Below, in pieces: positions 11,492 to 23,824 of a stretch of DNA of 64,000 nt; within the stretch, counting starts at the first letter, position 1; each line of letters starts with the position of its first letter. Both the position numbers and the translations under genes were made by a program. The stretch comes from Mucor racemosus (taxonomy: Eukaryota; Mucoromycota; Mucoromycetes; Mucorales; Mucoraceae). The notes beneath the pieces are model-generated. The model saw only the letters and a program-made list of their open reading frames with translations, had not been told where the DNA came from and did no database searches. The DNA is taken from positions 1,116,001-1,180,000 of the forward strand of contig JAPEHQ010000016.1 of the NCBI GenBank assembly GCA_027405735.1, in the 5' to 3' direction.

Positions 11492-13153
11492 ATGAAAAAT
11501 AGCAGACTTTTGATATTTTTAATAGATGGTTTAGGCGATGTTAATGTACCTAATCTTGATTCAAAAACCCCTTTGCAATTTGCTCATACACCTTGGCTCG
11601 ATAAACTTTGTGGTATTTATTCCTTATTTGAGTAATAATATTATCAAAAACATTAAATTTTGAAACTTAGATAAGGGACTAAATGGACTACTGGACCCAG
11701 TTGAACCAGGCTTAGCTTGTGGTTCTGATACAGCCCATATGTCAATATTAGGCTATGATCCTAGAAAGTAATTAAATGTACAAATGTGTTATACAAAACT
11801 ATATGCTAACCCTAAAAAAAAAAAAAAAAAAAAAGATATTACGAAGGAAGAGGAGCATTTGAAAGTATGGGCGCTGGTCTCGATATGATACCATCAGATA
11901 TTGCATTCAAGGTGCGTACAAATCAAATTACAACCATTGTATATCTAAACAGATATAATAGTCAAACTTTGCTTATTTGGATAAAGAATCTGGTATCGTT
12001 GTTAAAAGAAAAGCAGATCGAAATTTTGAAGGCATTGGTCCCATTTTATGCAAAGCGATCGACAATATGTAAGTATTTGGCTGATCCAGTAACACATACA
12101 TTGATGTAACAATTGCAACCTTAAATTAGAAAACTACCTTCGTTCCCTAATCATTCTGTTTCTGTCAAATATGCAATTGAACATCGCTGTGGTGTTAGAG
12201 TGAGAGGTCCTGGATTAACATCCTCAATTACAGGAACAGACCCTTTAGTTGACAAGTAAGTCGCAATCGCTAGTTTATTACATAATCGACCAACAAAGAT
12301 CTGATAGCAAACCTCTTGTGTACTGTGAGCCAACTCTAGATAATGAAGCCTCCTCAATGACAAGCAAGGTAAGTAATAGAGCTTTATTTTTTGATTAAAT
12401 TCTAATCAATTTGCTTTTACTAGCTGACAAATGAATTATCAGATGCATTTTACGATATTTTAATAGATCACCCTATCAATAGAGAAAGAATAAAAGCAGG
12501 AAAAAATCCTGCAAATTGTGTTCTTTTACGAGGATGTGGTAGTTGCATTGATGTTCCTAGCATTGAACAATTACATGGACTAAAGAGTTTCCTCATTGCA
12601 CCCACCTGTATCATTGCAGGTATTGGAATGACACTGGGCATGAATTTACTTGATGTACCTGGCGCTACTGGAGATTACAATACAGATTTTGATGCAAAAG
12701 CAAAAGCATGTTTGGAAAATATACAATCGGGTGAATATGATTTTGGTTTTTGCCATTTAAAAGCTGTAGATGATGCCGGTCATGATCATGATTTTGAAAA
12801 AAAGGTTTATTATCTCGAGAAAATCGATCAAATGATTGGTTCTGTCATGTTAAATCTTGAAAAAAGCACCGATTCAAGGGTAAGTTCTGTAAAAAGAATG
12901 CCCAGAATACAATTATTAACGTACCTTATATTAGTATACAATTATTGTTACAGGAGATCATACAACTCCTGCACTGTATGGAGATCACAGTTGCGAACCC
13001 GTTCCATTTGTCATTAGCTCTATTAATGGTAATACACAACGTGAAGGTGATTCTGTTAAAACCTTTGATGAAATATCCGCTGCCAAAGGCGCTTTAGGGA
13101 GATTCTGCGGTGATCAGGTGATGTCCTTGGCTAAATCATTTATGAAACTGTAA
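11492..13153 (+). CDS. apgM: Archaeal-type 2,3-BPG-independent phosphoglycerate mutase
   Basis: Eight exons (11492-11612, 11671-11767, 11836-11911, 11962-12068, 12130-12255, 12308-12368, 12424-12879, 12935-13153) join in frame to 420 residues, close to the usual size of this family. It interconverts 3- and 2-phosphoglycerate without a bisphosphoglycerate cofactor and belongs to the alkaline-phosphatase superfamily. Visible metal/active-site motifs are LIDGLGD (Asp12), GSDTAHMSILGYDP (about 58-71, containing the candidate nucleophilic serine), DDAGHDHD (about 312-319) and TGDHTTPALYGDHS (about 354-367). The arrangement is that of the archaeal COG3635 group, not of the dPGM enzyme used in yeast glycolysis. 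It starts 116 bp after the CK2 stop. One acceptor follows a 21-A run. Seven introns show that it is a resident eukaryotic gene. Confidence 0.93.
11814..11834 (+). repeat. Poly-A run inside intron 2 of the phosphoglycerate mutase gene
   Basis: Twenty-one A residues run directly into the AG acceptor of intron 2, replacing the expected pyrimidine tract. The frame on either side requires splicing exactly here (AA|A, Lys73). Confidence 0.8.
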
Positions 13154-15067
13154 GAAATAAGCACTAAAATGTACTCCCCCTTTTCCTAATTTAATAAAAA
13201 AGCATGTATTTTACTAAATTTAACTTGATTGCAGTATCTAATGTATTCGATACACAAGCGCAATCTTTATATTACCGTATACAGTACGAAAAAAAGCTTC
13301 AAAAGTTTACAAATGCAGGACAAAAGTGTCAAACCATAGCTGTTCCGGAGGTTAAAAAAAAAGTCGCAACTGCCATCTTATTTCATCGATTTGTTAATTT
13401 AGGAATATTTTTGGAAAAATTAAAACTTTGAGCAATTTTTGAAAAGCAATACTTATAATAAAATTTTAAAAGCGTATTAATACCATATATGCAGAATAAA
13501 GAGCTTTATTTTATAATATTTTTTATTTTTGCTTTTTTGTCACAAAATTATTCAAAATATGAAAAAAACCTCAGTTTTAGTTTTTTAAAGAAAACTCAAA
13601 AAATAACGCACAAAACATCCAATTATGCGTTTTCTACGCAAAGATATCAAAATTTAAGTTAGTTTATTCTAATATATATCTTAGTAAAAAGTCGCATTTT
13701 TCGGGCTAAAAATCAAGTTTTATCAAATTCCAAAAAATTTGCCTACCATCATAAGGGTTTTGATGGGTGGAAAAAAATGACCAAAATTTTTTGGATAAAA
13801 GCTACTAGACGTATCTAATTAATGAGATAAATCGTTTGGTATGCTTCTTAACATCAGCAAACGCTTCATTCATGAGATACACGCCATTTAAATCCTCGAT
13901 TTTATAGGGATTTTGGTGAAATAACGAGCCAACAGATGCAATTCTCCTTGAAAAAGATGGTTTATCTTGATTTTAAATGCACATACATTGGAATTTTAAG
14001 TGTCAAAAAAGATTTATGTAAAATCCAAAGATCTAATTAAGAAAAGTGCTTTTGAAATCGAGCAATTCATGTGAGTTGATCGTCACCTAAAAAGAAAGTT
14101 TAAAGGTATATTTCTCGACCGCAGTACATGATAAATTCAATATGTTTGCTTGTATAGATTCTCAAGATCCTTTACTATAACGTAGTTTTTTTTTAATTTT
14201 AAAGTAATTATTAGATATATCTCACGCTCAGGATTTGAAGAAAAGAGTATAGGCAAAAAACAGGCCTGAAAATCTCAAATTTCTTTTCCCGACGAGAATT
14301 TTGAATTTTGCATATCTTTCCAAATAAAAGCTGAAAATAGCTGTTATCAATAAAATTTGCATGATAAAAAAATGCCTAAATGAAACAATCATGCTAAAAA
14401 ATAGTCTGGCATCATTCAAAAAGAGTTGGAATTATTTTAGGTAAGCGGGAAAATCTTTTGAAGATTAGCAAAATTTGCAGTGTTGTTTTATCTGCCGCAT
14501 TTTTGAAATATTTATTAATGATGAGCAATTCCTAGAAGCAATTGAGTTATTCTTTCAAGTTCAAAGCAAACTAGGTCTATATTAGAACAATAGGAAGCTA
14601 TTTAAGCTATTATCAATTATCAATTTGTTACAAAAAACCTCAGATTCAAATGATACATGTAGTAGTATGTGAATATCTCTTAATATAATAATTTGAAATG
14701 TTGAATGATTGAAATGTGGTAAAACCATATTATTTGGAGGACTGACCTTTTGTGATCATTTCACGTTGAAAAACAAATATTTTTTCTGATTCATGTTTAT
14801 TACAATACTATAAAGGGTTTTTATTTCAATCTATAGATTAAATCCCGTGCTCTTATTGTAGATCAATAGATTTGTTTGACAGGATGTTGTAACCACAGGT
14901 TTTTATTTTGCAACTCTATTTTGCCGACGTCACCAAAGCGAAAGAAACAACCATGGGCTTTGTTTGAATAAAATCTTTCGTTTTTTTGTTCAACTGGACA
15001 CTTGTTTTCTACATTATTTATTCTTTTTTCCCCACTCTCTCTCTTTTATAAATAAAAAATATATAAA
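13154..15067. other. AT-rich intergenic sequence, no gene seen
   Basis: Spacer between the mutase and COX9. Open frames at 13204-13431 (+) and 14228-14419 (-) are short, Lys/Phe/Ile-rich and without recognisable motifs. The last 60 bp before COX9 are pyrimidine-rich, as in a leader. No match to the other repeat families was noticed. Confidence 0.5.
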
Positions 15068-15235
15068 ATGATTGCCCCTATTGCTGGTAAATTCCGTAAG
15101 CAAGTTATCAAGGATATCACCATTTCTCTTGTTCTCGGTGCTGCTGGTGGTGCTGCTTGGTGGAACCTCTATCACATCCCCAATGCTCAACGTCGTGACG
15201 CTTATTACGCCAAGCTCGAAGCTAGCAAGCAATAA
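15068..15235 (+). CDS. COX9: Cytochrome c oxidase subunit 9 (subunit VIIa family)
   Basis: A 55-residue intronless ORF begins MIAPIAGKFRKQVIKD and contains one transmembrane helix (about residues 17-36, SLVLGAAGGAAWWNLYHI) followed by a short charged tail (AQRRDAYYAKLEA). Size, N-terminal IAPI motif and topology match fungal Cox9, a small nuclear-encoded inner-membrane subunit of complex IV. The ATG follows an A/T-rich leader after a CT-rich tract. The opposite-strand and frame-shifted ORFs that cover it are shadows. Confidence 0.92.
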   Translation: MIAPIAGKFRKQVIKDITISLVLGAAGGAAWWNLYHIPNAQRRDAYYAKLEASKQ

Positions 15236-15484
15236 ATTTCGCAAACGAACAAGCAACAACAACAACAACAACTCACCTATCAACACAGAATTGATAATGA
15301 CTCGAAAATTCAATAATTTGAGAGGAAGACGTCAATGAAATGTCGAATTTATTTAAAAATAAAACGTCAAAATAATTTTGTTTGAAAATATCACTATAAT
15401 AATAATAAAAAACATTATATAGAAAAAAATTATGGAGATAATTCCCCCCTGTCTGTCTGTCTGATTAAATGTTATTATTTATTA
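15236..15484. other. Convergent 3' intergenic region
   Basis: Short spacer between the stop codons of COX9 (+) and the ABCC gene (-). It holds CAA repeats at about 15255-15275 and A/T-rich sequence suited to overlapping 3' ends. No terminator element can be specified. Confidence 0.4.
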
Positions 15485-18400
15485 TTATGTAAGTATTTCC
15501 ATATCTAATGTGAGTGAATCCAGAATACCCGCCTTTTCACATAAGGATTGCAATAAACTATGCTGTTTATTTAATAATTCAATGGCAGAGTCGAATTCAA
15601 CAAGGCTTCCTTGATCGAAAACCATGACTTTATCATAATTTACCACATCATGAAGCATATAGGGTATCACAATTAATGTCTAAATTGTTTAAAATTAGTA
15701 TTTGTATCTTTTTGACTCAATACTACAAATTTACCGATTCTTCAAACTCTTGATCAATCACTGAGCGGATAATCTCATGAGCCTCTGGACCAAGATTTGC
15801 TTCTTCAATAATGACGAGTTTTGTACAATCTTGTAATAAAGCACGAGCAATACAAAGTAATTGCCTTTCACATACAGGTAATCTACATCCTTCTTTACCT
15901 AAATCTCTATCCAAATCTTGGATTATAGTAGATGCGGTCATTGTATCTTGTTGGTCAAATGTTGTTGTGGATGGAAGTTTTGCTAATCGAACTCTTTGAA
16001 GTACTTGCCAAAGAGCATAATCATCATATTCACCAAAAGGGTCTAAATTACTTCTTACTGTTCCACTTAGGAGCCAACCATCTTTTGATATAAATGTTAT
16101 ACGAGATCTCAGGTCTTCTACACCAATCTACATGGTTTAAAAATAGTTATAAAGTGCTCTTTTCCCAATGTGAAATCATTATCTTTCTCTTACCCAAGCA
16201 ATGTTGACACCATCAATCTTGATAGAACCCCTCATGGGTTCCATAAATCGAAACAAACATGAGACAAGCGCATATTTCTCTGCTCCTGCTCTGCCTACAA
16301 GTGCAATCTTTTCCCCTGAAAAGATATTGAAAGATATATGTTTCAAAATGGCATCTGCTTCAGAATTACTGAAACTTAACATTAAATCTCTGACTTGTAC
16401 TGCAGCATTAGTAGGCCACTGATATATACATTATTAGTGTCTAAAAAAGCATCTAATATCATTTTGATTCAACTTACGGCTGCAGGAGGTCTTGATCCCT
16501 CAACGATACTAGGCGGCTCTTGTGGCATATCCATATACTCGTTGATACGCTCAACAGCCTCAAAATGCATATCTACTGTTGTTGATTGACGCATGAGCCA
16601 ATACACATATTCTAATAAACTTGTTGAGAAAGTCAATGCAATGCCTGCTAGACCAGCATCGATTGTTTTGATCTTTTGTACTAATGAAATACCAATAAAC
16701 AATGATAAAAATGTGCCTAATAACTCAACTCGTACAAATAACCAACTAAATCGCTGCAATATTAGATTCTATTCAATATTAATGCTATATTGTATTTACC
16801 GATTGGTATTCCAAAGAGTATAGAAAGGTCGCATATTATCATCAAGTCGATTAAACATTTTTCTCATCATATTCCACTCCTCACCATACGCTCTTATTGT
16901 CGCCAAACCAGCCAATGTATCCGTATATAAATGGAAAATAGGAGGGCGGCTATCAGTATTTAGCTTCTTGAGTTCTCTTGAAGCTCGAATATAGATGATA
17001 CCGATATAAAAGTATAGTGCAGCTAAAAAGAACAACGTTGCTGTTAGATTTTAGGGGATCTATAACAAATGAATATTTCAATTACCTGCTACTAAACTAG
17101 CAGCAAAAAATTCTGGTAAAATCATGCCAATTGTAAATACCACACCAAATACACCAAATACAGTTTGAAGTAAAAAGTTGACATGCCAGCCTATATTTGA
17201 ATCAACTGTTTCCATATCTTTACTAAATCGACTCATGATTTGACTGACAGGAGTAATATCAAAGAACTGCAATGGTGCATGACAAACACTCTGCAATAAG
17301 CCCAAAAACAAGCGATTAGATGCACGCAATGAGCCTCTATATTGAATTACTGTACGTATAAAATTACAAGCTACAGTGATGAGACAAAGACCCAAATAAA
17401 TAAGAACGTAATTGTTTGAAATAGACACAGTTACAGTATTATATCGGGAAAAAGCCATAGACCAAACCTATTGTGATATGTTTATAGGTTAGCTTTTTCT
17501 TTCTTTCTTCATAGTTTCGATTTCAAAACAACACAATTCGAAGCCTTGTACCTTCCTTTAGCCAATAACTTTCAGAAATATTTGCTAATCTTGCAAACAA
17601 TGTAAATAATATAGCAGACATCCAATATCTCCAACCACCACATGCAGAATAATATGTAGCATAAGCATAATCTCTAGATTTATAAACTAAATCTGCTGTT
17701 GTAGTTGACTCATCTCGCTCTTGTCGAATAGAATCAGGTATAATGGAAGCTTCATCAAAGCAATCTTCTTCAAATAATGTAGTATTATGCGTACTACTAG
17801 CCCCTGTGTTTTCATATAAAGCATCAATAACATCTACTGGTACTACAACAGTAGCTTTTGGCTCATTCTTGACTTGTCGTTGTGATCTTCTAATTTTGAT
17901 AAATGCAACAATCTTTTCAGGATCTGTTTCCATTGCGTCCACATGACCATGATCAAGGTTGATAAACAATTGTGCATCGCGTGCCCAAAACATGTCTGGC
18001 CATGTAGATGCTACTATAATGGTTCGATATCGCATCAATTCACCTCGAATACAATTTTCATATATAAAAGTAGATGTTACTTTTTGAAATGTAATGAATA
18101 TATCATCCATAATAACTGTATCTACTTTAGCATAGACTGCACGAGCTAAAGATATCTTGTGTCTCATCATATTTGATATGGATTTGTCCGTGGTTAATGT
18201 TAAATCTCCATTATCCAACAAGGATAAATCCCGCAAAAGATCACATTGATGTAATACAGCACGATAGCGAGTATCATCCCAAGGCTCTGAGAATAAGATG
18301 TTTTCACGAAGTGTACCATGTTCAATCCAGGCAGTTTGAGCAACATAGGCAACTTTAGGCATACAGATTGGAGTTTGACCTTGAACGCAAGGCATATCGC

Positions 18401-20866
18401 CCATCAAAGCAGCTATAAGGCTTGTTTTTCCACTTGAGGGAGGGCCAGAAATGATAGACAACTTGTTCAAGGGAAATTCAAACGTTGGAACCACTAGCAA
18501 ATGCTCTGAAGATGGCCATGCGAATGTAGCTTCTGAAAATGCCAATTTGTCTTGAGGAGACAATGGTATATCTGTGTCTTGCTCTTTTTCTTCAGTATTT
18601 AAAAAGTTTGTGATATGACCGAGACTTAATTTAGCATCGCTGTAAGCCATAAAGGCTTGTGGCATGACATTAAGAGGATCACGCAACATACCAAATAGTA
18701 CGATACTCACAAATGCAGTACTAAATCAATTGATGAATACAGGTGCATTTCTCTATTCAACAAGTACTAATTTACCTTGCATCTAATGTCTTTTTTTCTA
18801 CCATAGTATACCAAGCAAATGAAATAGTAGTAACGAATACAGGTGTTGCAAACCAAATTAAACCCAGGATTGTATTTTGTGTGTACAACTTGATCAGTTT
18901 AACCAGTTCATCATCTCGAGCATTCTTGAAACAAGTTGATTATGATTAGTACATTGGATTGAAACGAATTATAGACTGTAGCTTACTGTAATAGCTTGCT
19001 CCCATCTTCTTTCGGATGCCAAAAATTTGATGGTTTTGATACCATCACAAAGCTCACGCAATAATCTTAATCTCCAAGATTTTGCATCTGTTAAATGCGA
19101 TTGAGCCAACATGAGACGACGACTAATATAATGAGTTGAAGGTAATGCTACCACCATTACTATTAATCCAGCTAAAAATGAGTTGCCTAATACTTGATAC
19201 AAGAATATAACACCAGCAGCAATTTCCAATGGACATGTATAGAATATATGAAGATATGAAGCCAATTCAGCCAACCTTTCTGTATCTTGACTCATTAAAC
19301 TAGCTTGTCGATGCACTGCTTCTTCATGATCTTCTTCCTCTTCTTCTTCTTGCTCCTGTTCTCCTTCCTCATTATCGTCATTATCAACGTCTCCTTCACT
19401 TGATGAATTATGCCCCTTTGGTGGTTGATTAGCTGATTTCAATCGCAATGCATGAGCGTAAATTTCAGAATTCAACATATGAATTATTGTCACATGCCAT
19501 CTTCTCCCCCATAGTAATGTTTGAGAAGCAACAAGTGTGCTAATAACATTACAGCCAAACAAAGCTATACAATACATGTAACCAATCTCTTGTTTCAAAC
19601 TACTCTCCTCATTTTGATGATGCTCCTGTATCCACGTCAGTAATTTCCTCAAAAAGAAGGGGTTGGCATAATGAAACACAACAGCCCCAATCGCAGTAAT
19701 AAATTGACACCATATGATTTTTTTGTTTGAATTATAAATACGATGTATCAATGATAAACTTGACAAACGTCGATGCAATTTTGTTTCAGTAAATAAACGG
19801 TAATTTTCTCTTGCTCTTTGTCTTGTAGGTAAAGTCCATAATGAAGCAGCTGTCAATTTAGTTTTAAATGCTGATTTCAACAATGGATTCATCCAACTAA
19901 ATGTCAATGATGAAAGTGGGGAAGCTGAAGATTCTAAGCTGAGTATGCGACCATTTCGAACTACTCTTCCATCATGCAATACTAGAACACCATCATCATC
20001 ATCATCAAAATCAACCAATTCCCCTTGATCTAATTCAGTTGGCGATGTAATTACCACAAACCATAAAATAAAGCACAAGCACAAATCAATCAATGAGAAT
20101 GACTTTTCAATACCAGAAGAAATAAACCAATTGTTATCAGTAAAGAAGTAATCAAACACTCGGATCAACGCCGAAACAAAGAACAGTGCATAGAACAACA
20201 AGAAATGGTGGCTGTATCTTGTAAATTTTGAGGGATCAATTGGATTTGCAGGTGTTGTAAATGATTTAATGACTAGCGCAAGAACATAAATCTAATTGGG
20301 AAATCAATCAGAATTTCAGTAAATTGCTCCAGAAACTTCGAAAAAACTTACTCGGGGAATGAATGCTAAGCTTGGATCTACAATTTGATATAACGGTGGT
20401 CTGGTATTTTTTGATCTTTCGAGTATAGCACTTTCTAATCTCCATGCAAATACAAAAGCCCAACTACTGATCTCTAATAATGTTACAATGAGTAATATGA
20501 TACTTCTACGGAATACGGAAACTGTTTTAGTCGTAGGTAATCGCAGGAAATCATTTGTCGCAAAAGTTTCCTGACGTATTGATAATAAGACGCATGAAAT
20601 GATGAATGCTAAAATTGGAAGTAAGCCATCCAAGATACTAGAAACCCAAACAATTAAATCATTATGAAACATTTTCCCTTATTTTTTTACATGTTTACGT
20701 TTCTCTATAACAAGAGTTTATTGCAAGTGAATGGGCTGGATCCAGCTATCAATATTCAAAAAGTGAATCCTTTGTTATATGAAACCCTTACAGAATTATA
20801 TTATACCTTTGGTCCTTCTCCTCCTTCCCCTTGTTGGTTCCATCCACAAAATGATTGATTTGACAT
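15485..20866 (-). CDS. ABCC (MRP-type) full-length ABC transporter with degenerate ATPase sites
   Basis: Twelve exons give about 1578 residues: 20866-20807, 20745-20699, 20637-20352, 20291-18987, 18924-18776, 18720-17535, 17467-17086, 17040-16800, 16745-16478, 16418-16194, 16127-15735, 15679-15485. The order is TMD0, linker, TMD1 (FSWMNPLLKSAFKTKLT), NBD1, TMD2, NBD2. NBD1 keeps Walker A (GPPSSGKTS, about 708-716) but has ISNMM for the LSGGQ signature and DD in Walker B. NBD2 has GRAGAEKY (about 1350-1357) for Walker A, Lys at the Q-loop (ISKDG), LPVCE for the signature, IIEEA for Walker B and Tyr for the H-loop His. The family exports conjugates across plasma or vacuolar membranes; whether this copy hydrolyses ATP is doubtful. 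The exon 6 donor is an unusual GTGTTG, chosen because the better GTACAAG donor breaks the frame. An acidic insert (Glu-rich, encoded about 19310-19410) lies in TMD1. Confidence 0.88.
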
Positions 20867-21153
20867 TTATGTCTGTCGTTGTTTAAAATTGTGGATTTTG
20901 TGATTTTCTGTAAAATGTCAAAAATACAATAGATTTTTTAAACAGAAAGAAAAAAAGAAAAGATGGGAAGAAATAAAAAGAGTTAAAGTAAAAAAAGTAA
21001 AAAAAAGAAGGGGATGATAAAAAAAAGAGTTTTATTTTAGAGTTTTCTTTAGAGTTCAGCAACAAGAAAAAAATAATAGGAGCGTTGCACAAAATGATAT
21101 TACTCTTACAGAAAGGGGCAAAAGTGTATGATGTTTGGGTTTTATTATTTGAT

Positions 21154-21732
21154 CTAATCGACAATATTGACTTTCACAGTTTCTGATACTGTCATTTGAC
21201 TACGACGAAGTTGAACAAGTTCAACGAAATCAAAAGCATAAGAGCCAGGAGGAGTATTGGCGGGAACAGTCCAGGTATAACTGTGAGATTTATATTTATC
21301 ATTTTGAGCGGTTACAGGACTATAATTGATATTTATGTTAGATTAGAGCAAAATATATATATATATATAATCATATGAATGTGCTAATCTTACCATTTGG
21401 GATAGATGTTCTCGAGTAATCCTTGTTTTTGATTGCCTGTTCTTTTGTGGAAATTAATTTTCAAAGACTTTGCATAGCCATTTGAGGTTCCCTCTAATGA
21501 TAACAACAATTCCAACATTTTAGTAAATGATTTATAAACTCTTATCTTGCTACATGTTCTTACTGTATACTAATGGTTGCATCACATATTTAATAACAAT
21601 TTTTTCACCTGCTTGAATACTTTGACCGCTTGAAGGAGATGTAATCTTCATAAACTGTAATTGTGAATAGACATCTGCAAGAGCAAATTGAATAAAAGCC
21701 AAAGCCAAAAGAATAGTAAAAGCGAATTTCAT
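21154..21732 (-). CDS. Small secreted Kre9/Knh1-like protein
   Basis: Three exons (21732-21564, 21493-21394, 21319-21154) join in frame to 144 residues. A clear signal peptide (MKFAFTILLALAFIQFALA) precedes a domain with the pattern ITSPSSGQSIQAGEKIVIKY near residues 30-50, typical of the N-terminal Ig-like Kre9/KNH fold in fungal secreted and GPI proteins. The mature protein is a single domain ending VSETVKVNIVD, with no Ser/Thr-rich stalk and no hydrophobic GPI signal, so it is probably soluble or wall-associated. Family members are linked to beta-1,6-glucan or cell-wall assembly; function here is inferred only from the domain. It is divergent from the clathrin light chain gene. Confidence 0.8.
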
Positions 21733-22245
21733 CTTTTGTTGTTAATTAATAGTTTAGAGGAAAAAGAAAGAAAAGAAAAATTAATAGGTTTATTCAGTTT
21801 TTTTTAGATCTTTATACATTTGAAAAAATGCTACACAACGCATATTGCTATTAAATACATAAATAAAGTCAATTAAAACTCACTTGGTAATTTGGCTCTC
21901 TTTCTTGTATCATGTTGTACCATAATTATTACCTTTTTAATGCTTACCACAGTTTAAATAAATTGATTTATTTTCGCAGGTGTTACATTGATTTAAAAAT
22001 AAGGAGTTTTGCTTTTAAATAGAGTAAAGAAAGCAAGGCAATTAAATTAACTCGAATGCAGCTAAACGAAATTCCAATAATGTAACTTTCTAAAAGCGGC
22101 TATTCAATGCTGCTCGGGTCGATAGGCTCCTCTCTTTTCAAGTAGTCTTTTTATACGTCACTGCATATTTGATTACAACATCTTTCTAAAGAAAAACAAT
22201 AACCCGTTATTTTCTCTTTTTTCATAAATTCATATTATTTCAAAC
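21733..22245. promoter_or_regulatory. Divergent intergenic region
   Basis: 513 bp separate the start codons of the Kre9-like gene (-) and the clathrin light chain gene (+). The region is AT-rich with a T-rich stretch near the clathrin start. No specific motif is claimed. Confidence 0.4.
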
Positions 22246-23170
22246 ATGTCAGATTTTGGCGATTTCAATACACCTTCCGAAGATCCTACTGCCGATTTTC
22301 TCGCACGCGAGAGAGCTGCTTTAGGCGAAGATGCTGACCTCTTTAGTACAAACAATAATGACCTTGTCTCACCTACTAATGACTTGACATCTCCTATTCC
22401 TGCCACTTCTAACCCAATGTCACCCGCTCTTCTCGACGATTTTCCTGCCATAGATGATGGTCATGCTAGTGCTTTATCTTTCCAGTCTCCAACTAGTAAT
22501 AAGCCTGATCAAGACCTTATGGGTGGTGGTAATACTTCTTTTGAAACAGATTATCCCAAGGCTGAAGAGTTGGAAACATCTCAAGTAAGGCATTTCGTAC
22601 ATACACATAACTATTTATAGATTCATCTAATTTATTATTTTATCAGGCTTTCCATAAGGCAATGATGCCTGAAGAAGAGCCAGAGACTGTTCGGTAAGAC
22701 AGATTTTACATTTTTCTTTTTCAAAATTATCCTTTTTATTTATTTGCGTTTTGATAGCCAATGGCGTGAAAAGCAAAAGGAAGTTATTGCTGAACGTGAT
22801 GCCGAATCTGAAAAGAAAAAGGAGGAAACTATTAAACAAGCCCGTGAGGACATTGATAAATTTTACGAAGAGTATAATGATAAGAAGCAAAAATCAATTG
22901 AAGAGAATAGGTAATATTTGTGTTGAATAAAAGAGAAAGAAAGAGAGACTAGTATACTGATTTTATTCAAACAGAGAGCGTGAGGAAAACACTGTAAAGA
23001 ACCGTGAAGAAGTTGCATCTTCAGGCAATATCTGGGATCGTGTTGCTCGTGAAGTGGAAGTCAGTAATGCAAAGACTGGTTATCACACACAAGATGTTGC
23101 TAGAATGAAGGAATTGATGTTGGACCTCAAGAGAGACGAAAAGGCACCTGGTAACATTATTGAAGCTTAA
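22246..23170 (+). CDS. CLC1: Clathrin light chain
   Basis: Four exons (22246-22584, 22647-22693, 22758-22910, 22975-23170) give 244 residues, a normal size. The acidic, Ser/Thr/Pro-rich N-terminus (MSDFGDFNTPSEDPTADFLARE) is followed by a central coiled coil (about 130-190: REKQKEVIAERDAE onward) that binds the clathrin heavy chain, and a conserved C-terminal segment (SGNIWDRVAREVEVSN, DVARMKELMLDLKRD). It regulates clathrin coats at the plasma membrane, trans-Golgi and endosomes. All introns are about 62-64 nt with GTAAG/GTAAT donors. Confidence 0.95.
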
Positions 23171-23824
23171 AAAACCAAAATATTATTGTATGTAGCGTGA
23201 TTAAGGCTTTTTTTTTTTGGTTTGGTATCAGTATAATAAGAATTTAGGCAATAATAAAAATAAATATGTAACAATCAAAAAAATTCTTCATGCTAATTTA
23301 AAATTATACGCGGGCTAATTCCGTTCATTGCAATCACCCTTCATATATTTAAAATCAACTGCTACAATTTAACCAGCAAATCAATGAGATGCTAAAATTA
23401 TAATTCTGGATGCTGTTACAGCTGAAGTATATATTTTGAGCAATTTTTAGTCCATCTGGATTAATATTCATTGATTATGCATGATAGAGCTGGTCAACAC
23501 CGTTACGCGGTGTACAGCTGGTACTACTGCAGGCCTATTTTACTTAATTATAAGAAAATTCTCATCGTATTGTACCAATAGTTAGAATAATATTTAATGA
23601 TGATGCAAAGACAAGTTATTGAACAATTGTATCGCTTTTTTTTTTGTATATTCTTCTTCTCCTCTTCCTCCTTCTCTTTGGTTGTTCTTCGTCATCCTCT
23701 TTGTTTGGGTATACGTTATACTTTTTCTATTTAAATCATTGTATTTATTTAATTTTGACGGTGAAATACGATCATAGAATTTTAAAAATAAAGCGATAGA
23801 GCATTTTTCTAGTCGCTTTATTTT
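23171..23824. other. Intergenic sequence, no gene seen
   Basis: 3' flank of clathrin light chain. It contains a short hairpin-capable palindrome near 23500-23516 (ACACCG ... CGGTGT) and a T-rich/CT-rich stretch at about 23635-23700. No ORF is supported. Confidence 0.45.

Noticed and set aside
12151..12363. Minus-strand ORF within the phosphoglycerate mutase gene
   Set aside because: It overlaps well-supported exons of the plus-strand gene and has no motif.
13204..13431. 75-codon ORF after the phosphoglycerate mutase
   Set aside because: Lys/Phe-rich, no motif, no convincing promoter or partner exon.
15014..15338. ORFs on both strands overlapping COX9
   Set aside because: COX9 itself explains the open frames; its 55-residue product matches the family closely.
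20664..20858. Plus-strand 64-codon ORF at the 5' end of the ABCC gene
   Set aside because: It covers exons 1-2 and introns of the minus-strand gene, which splice in frame into the expected TMD0 start.
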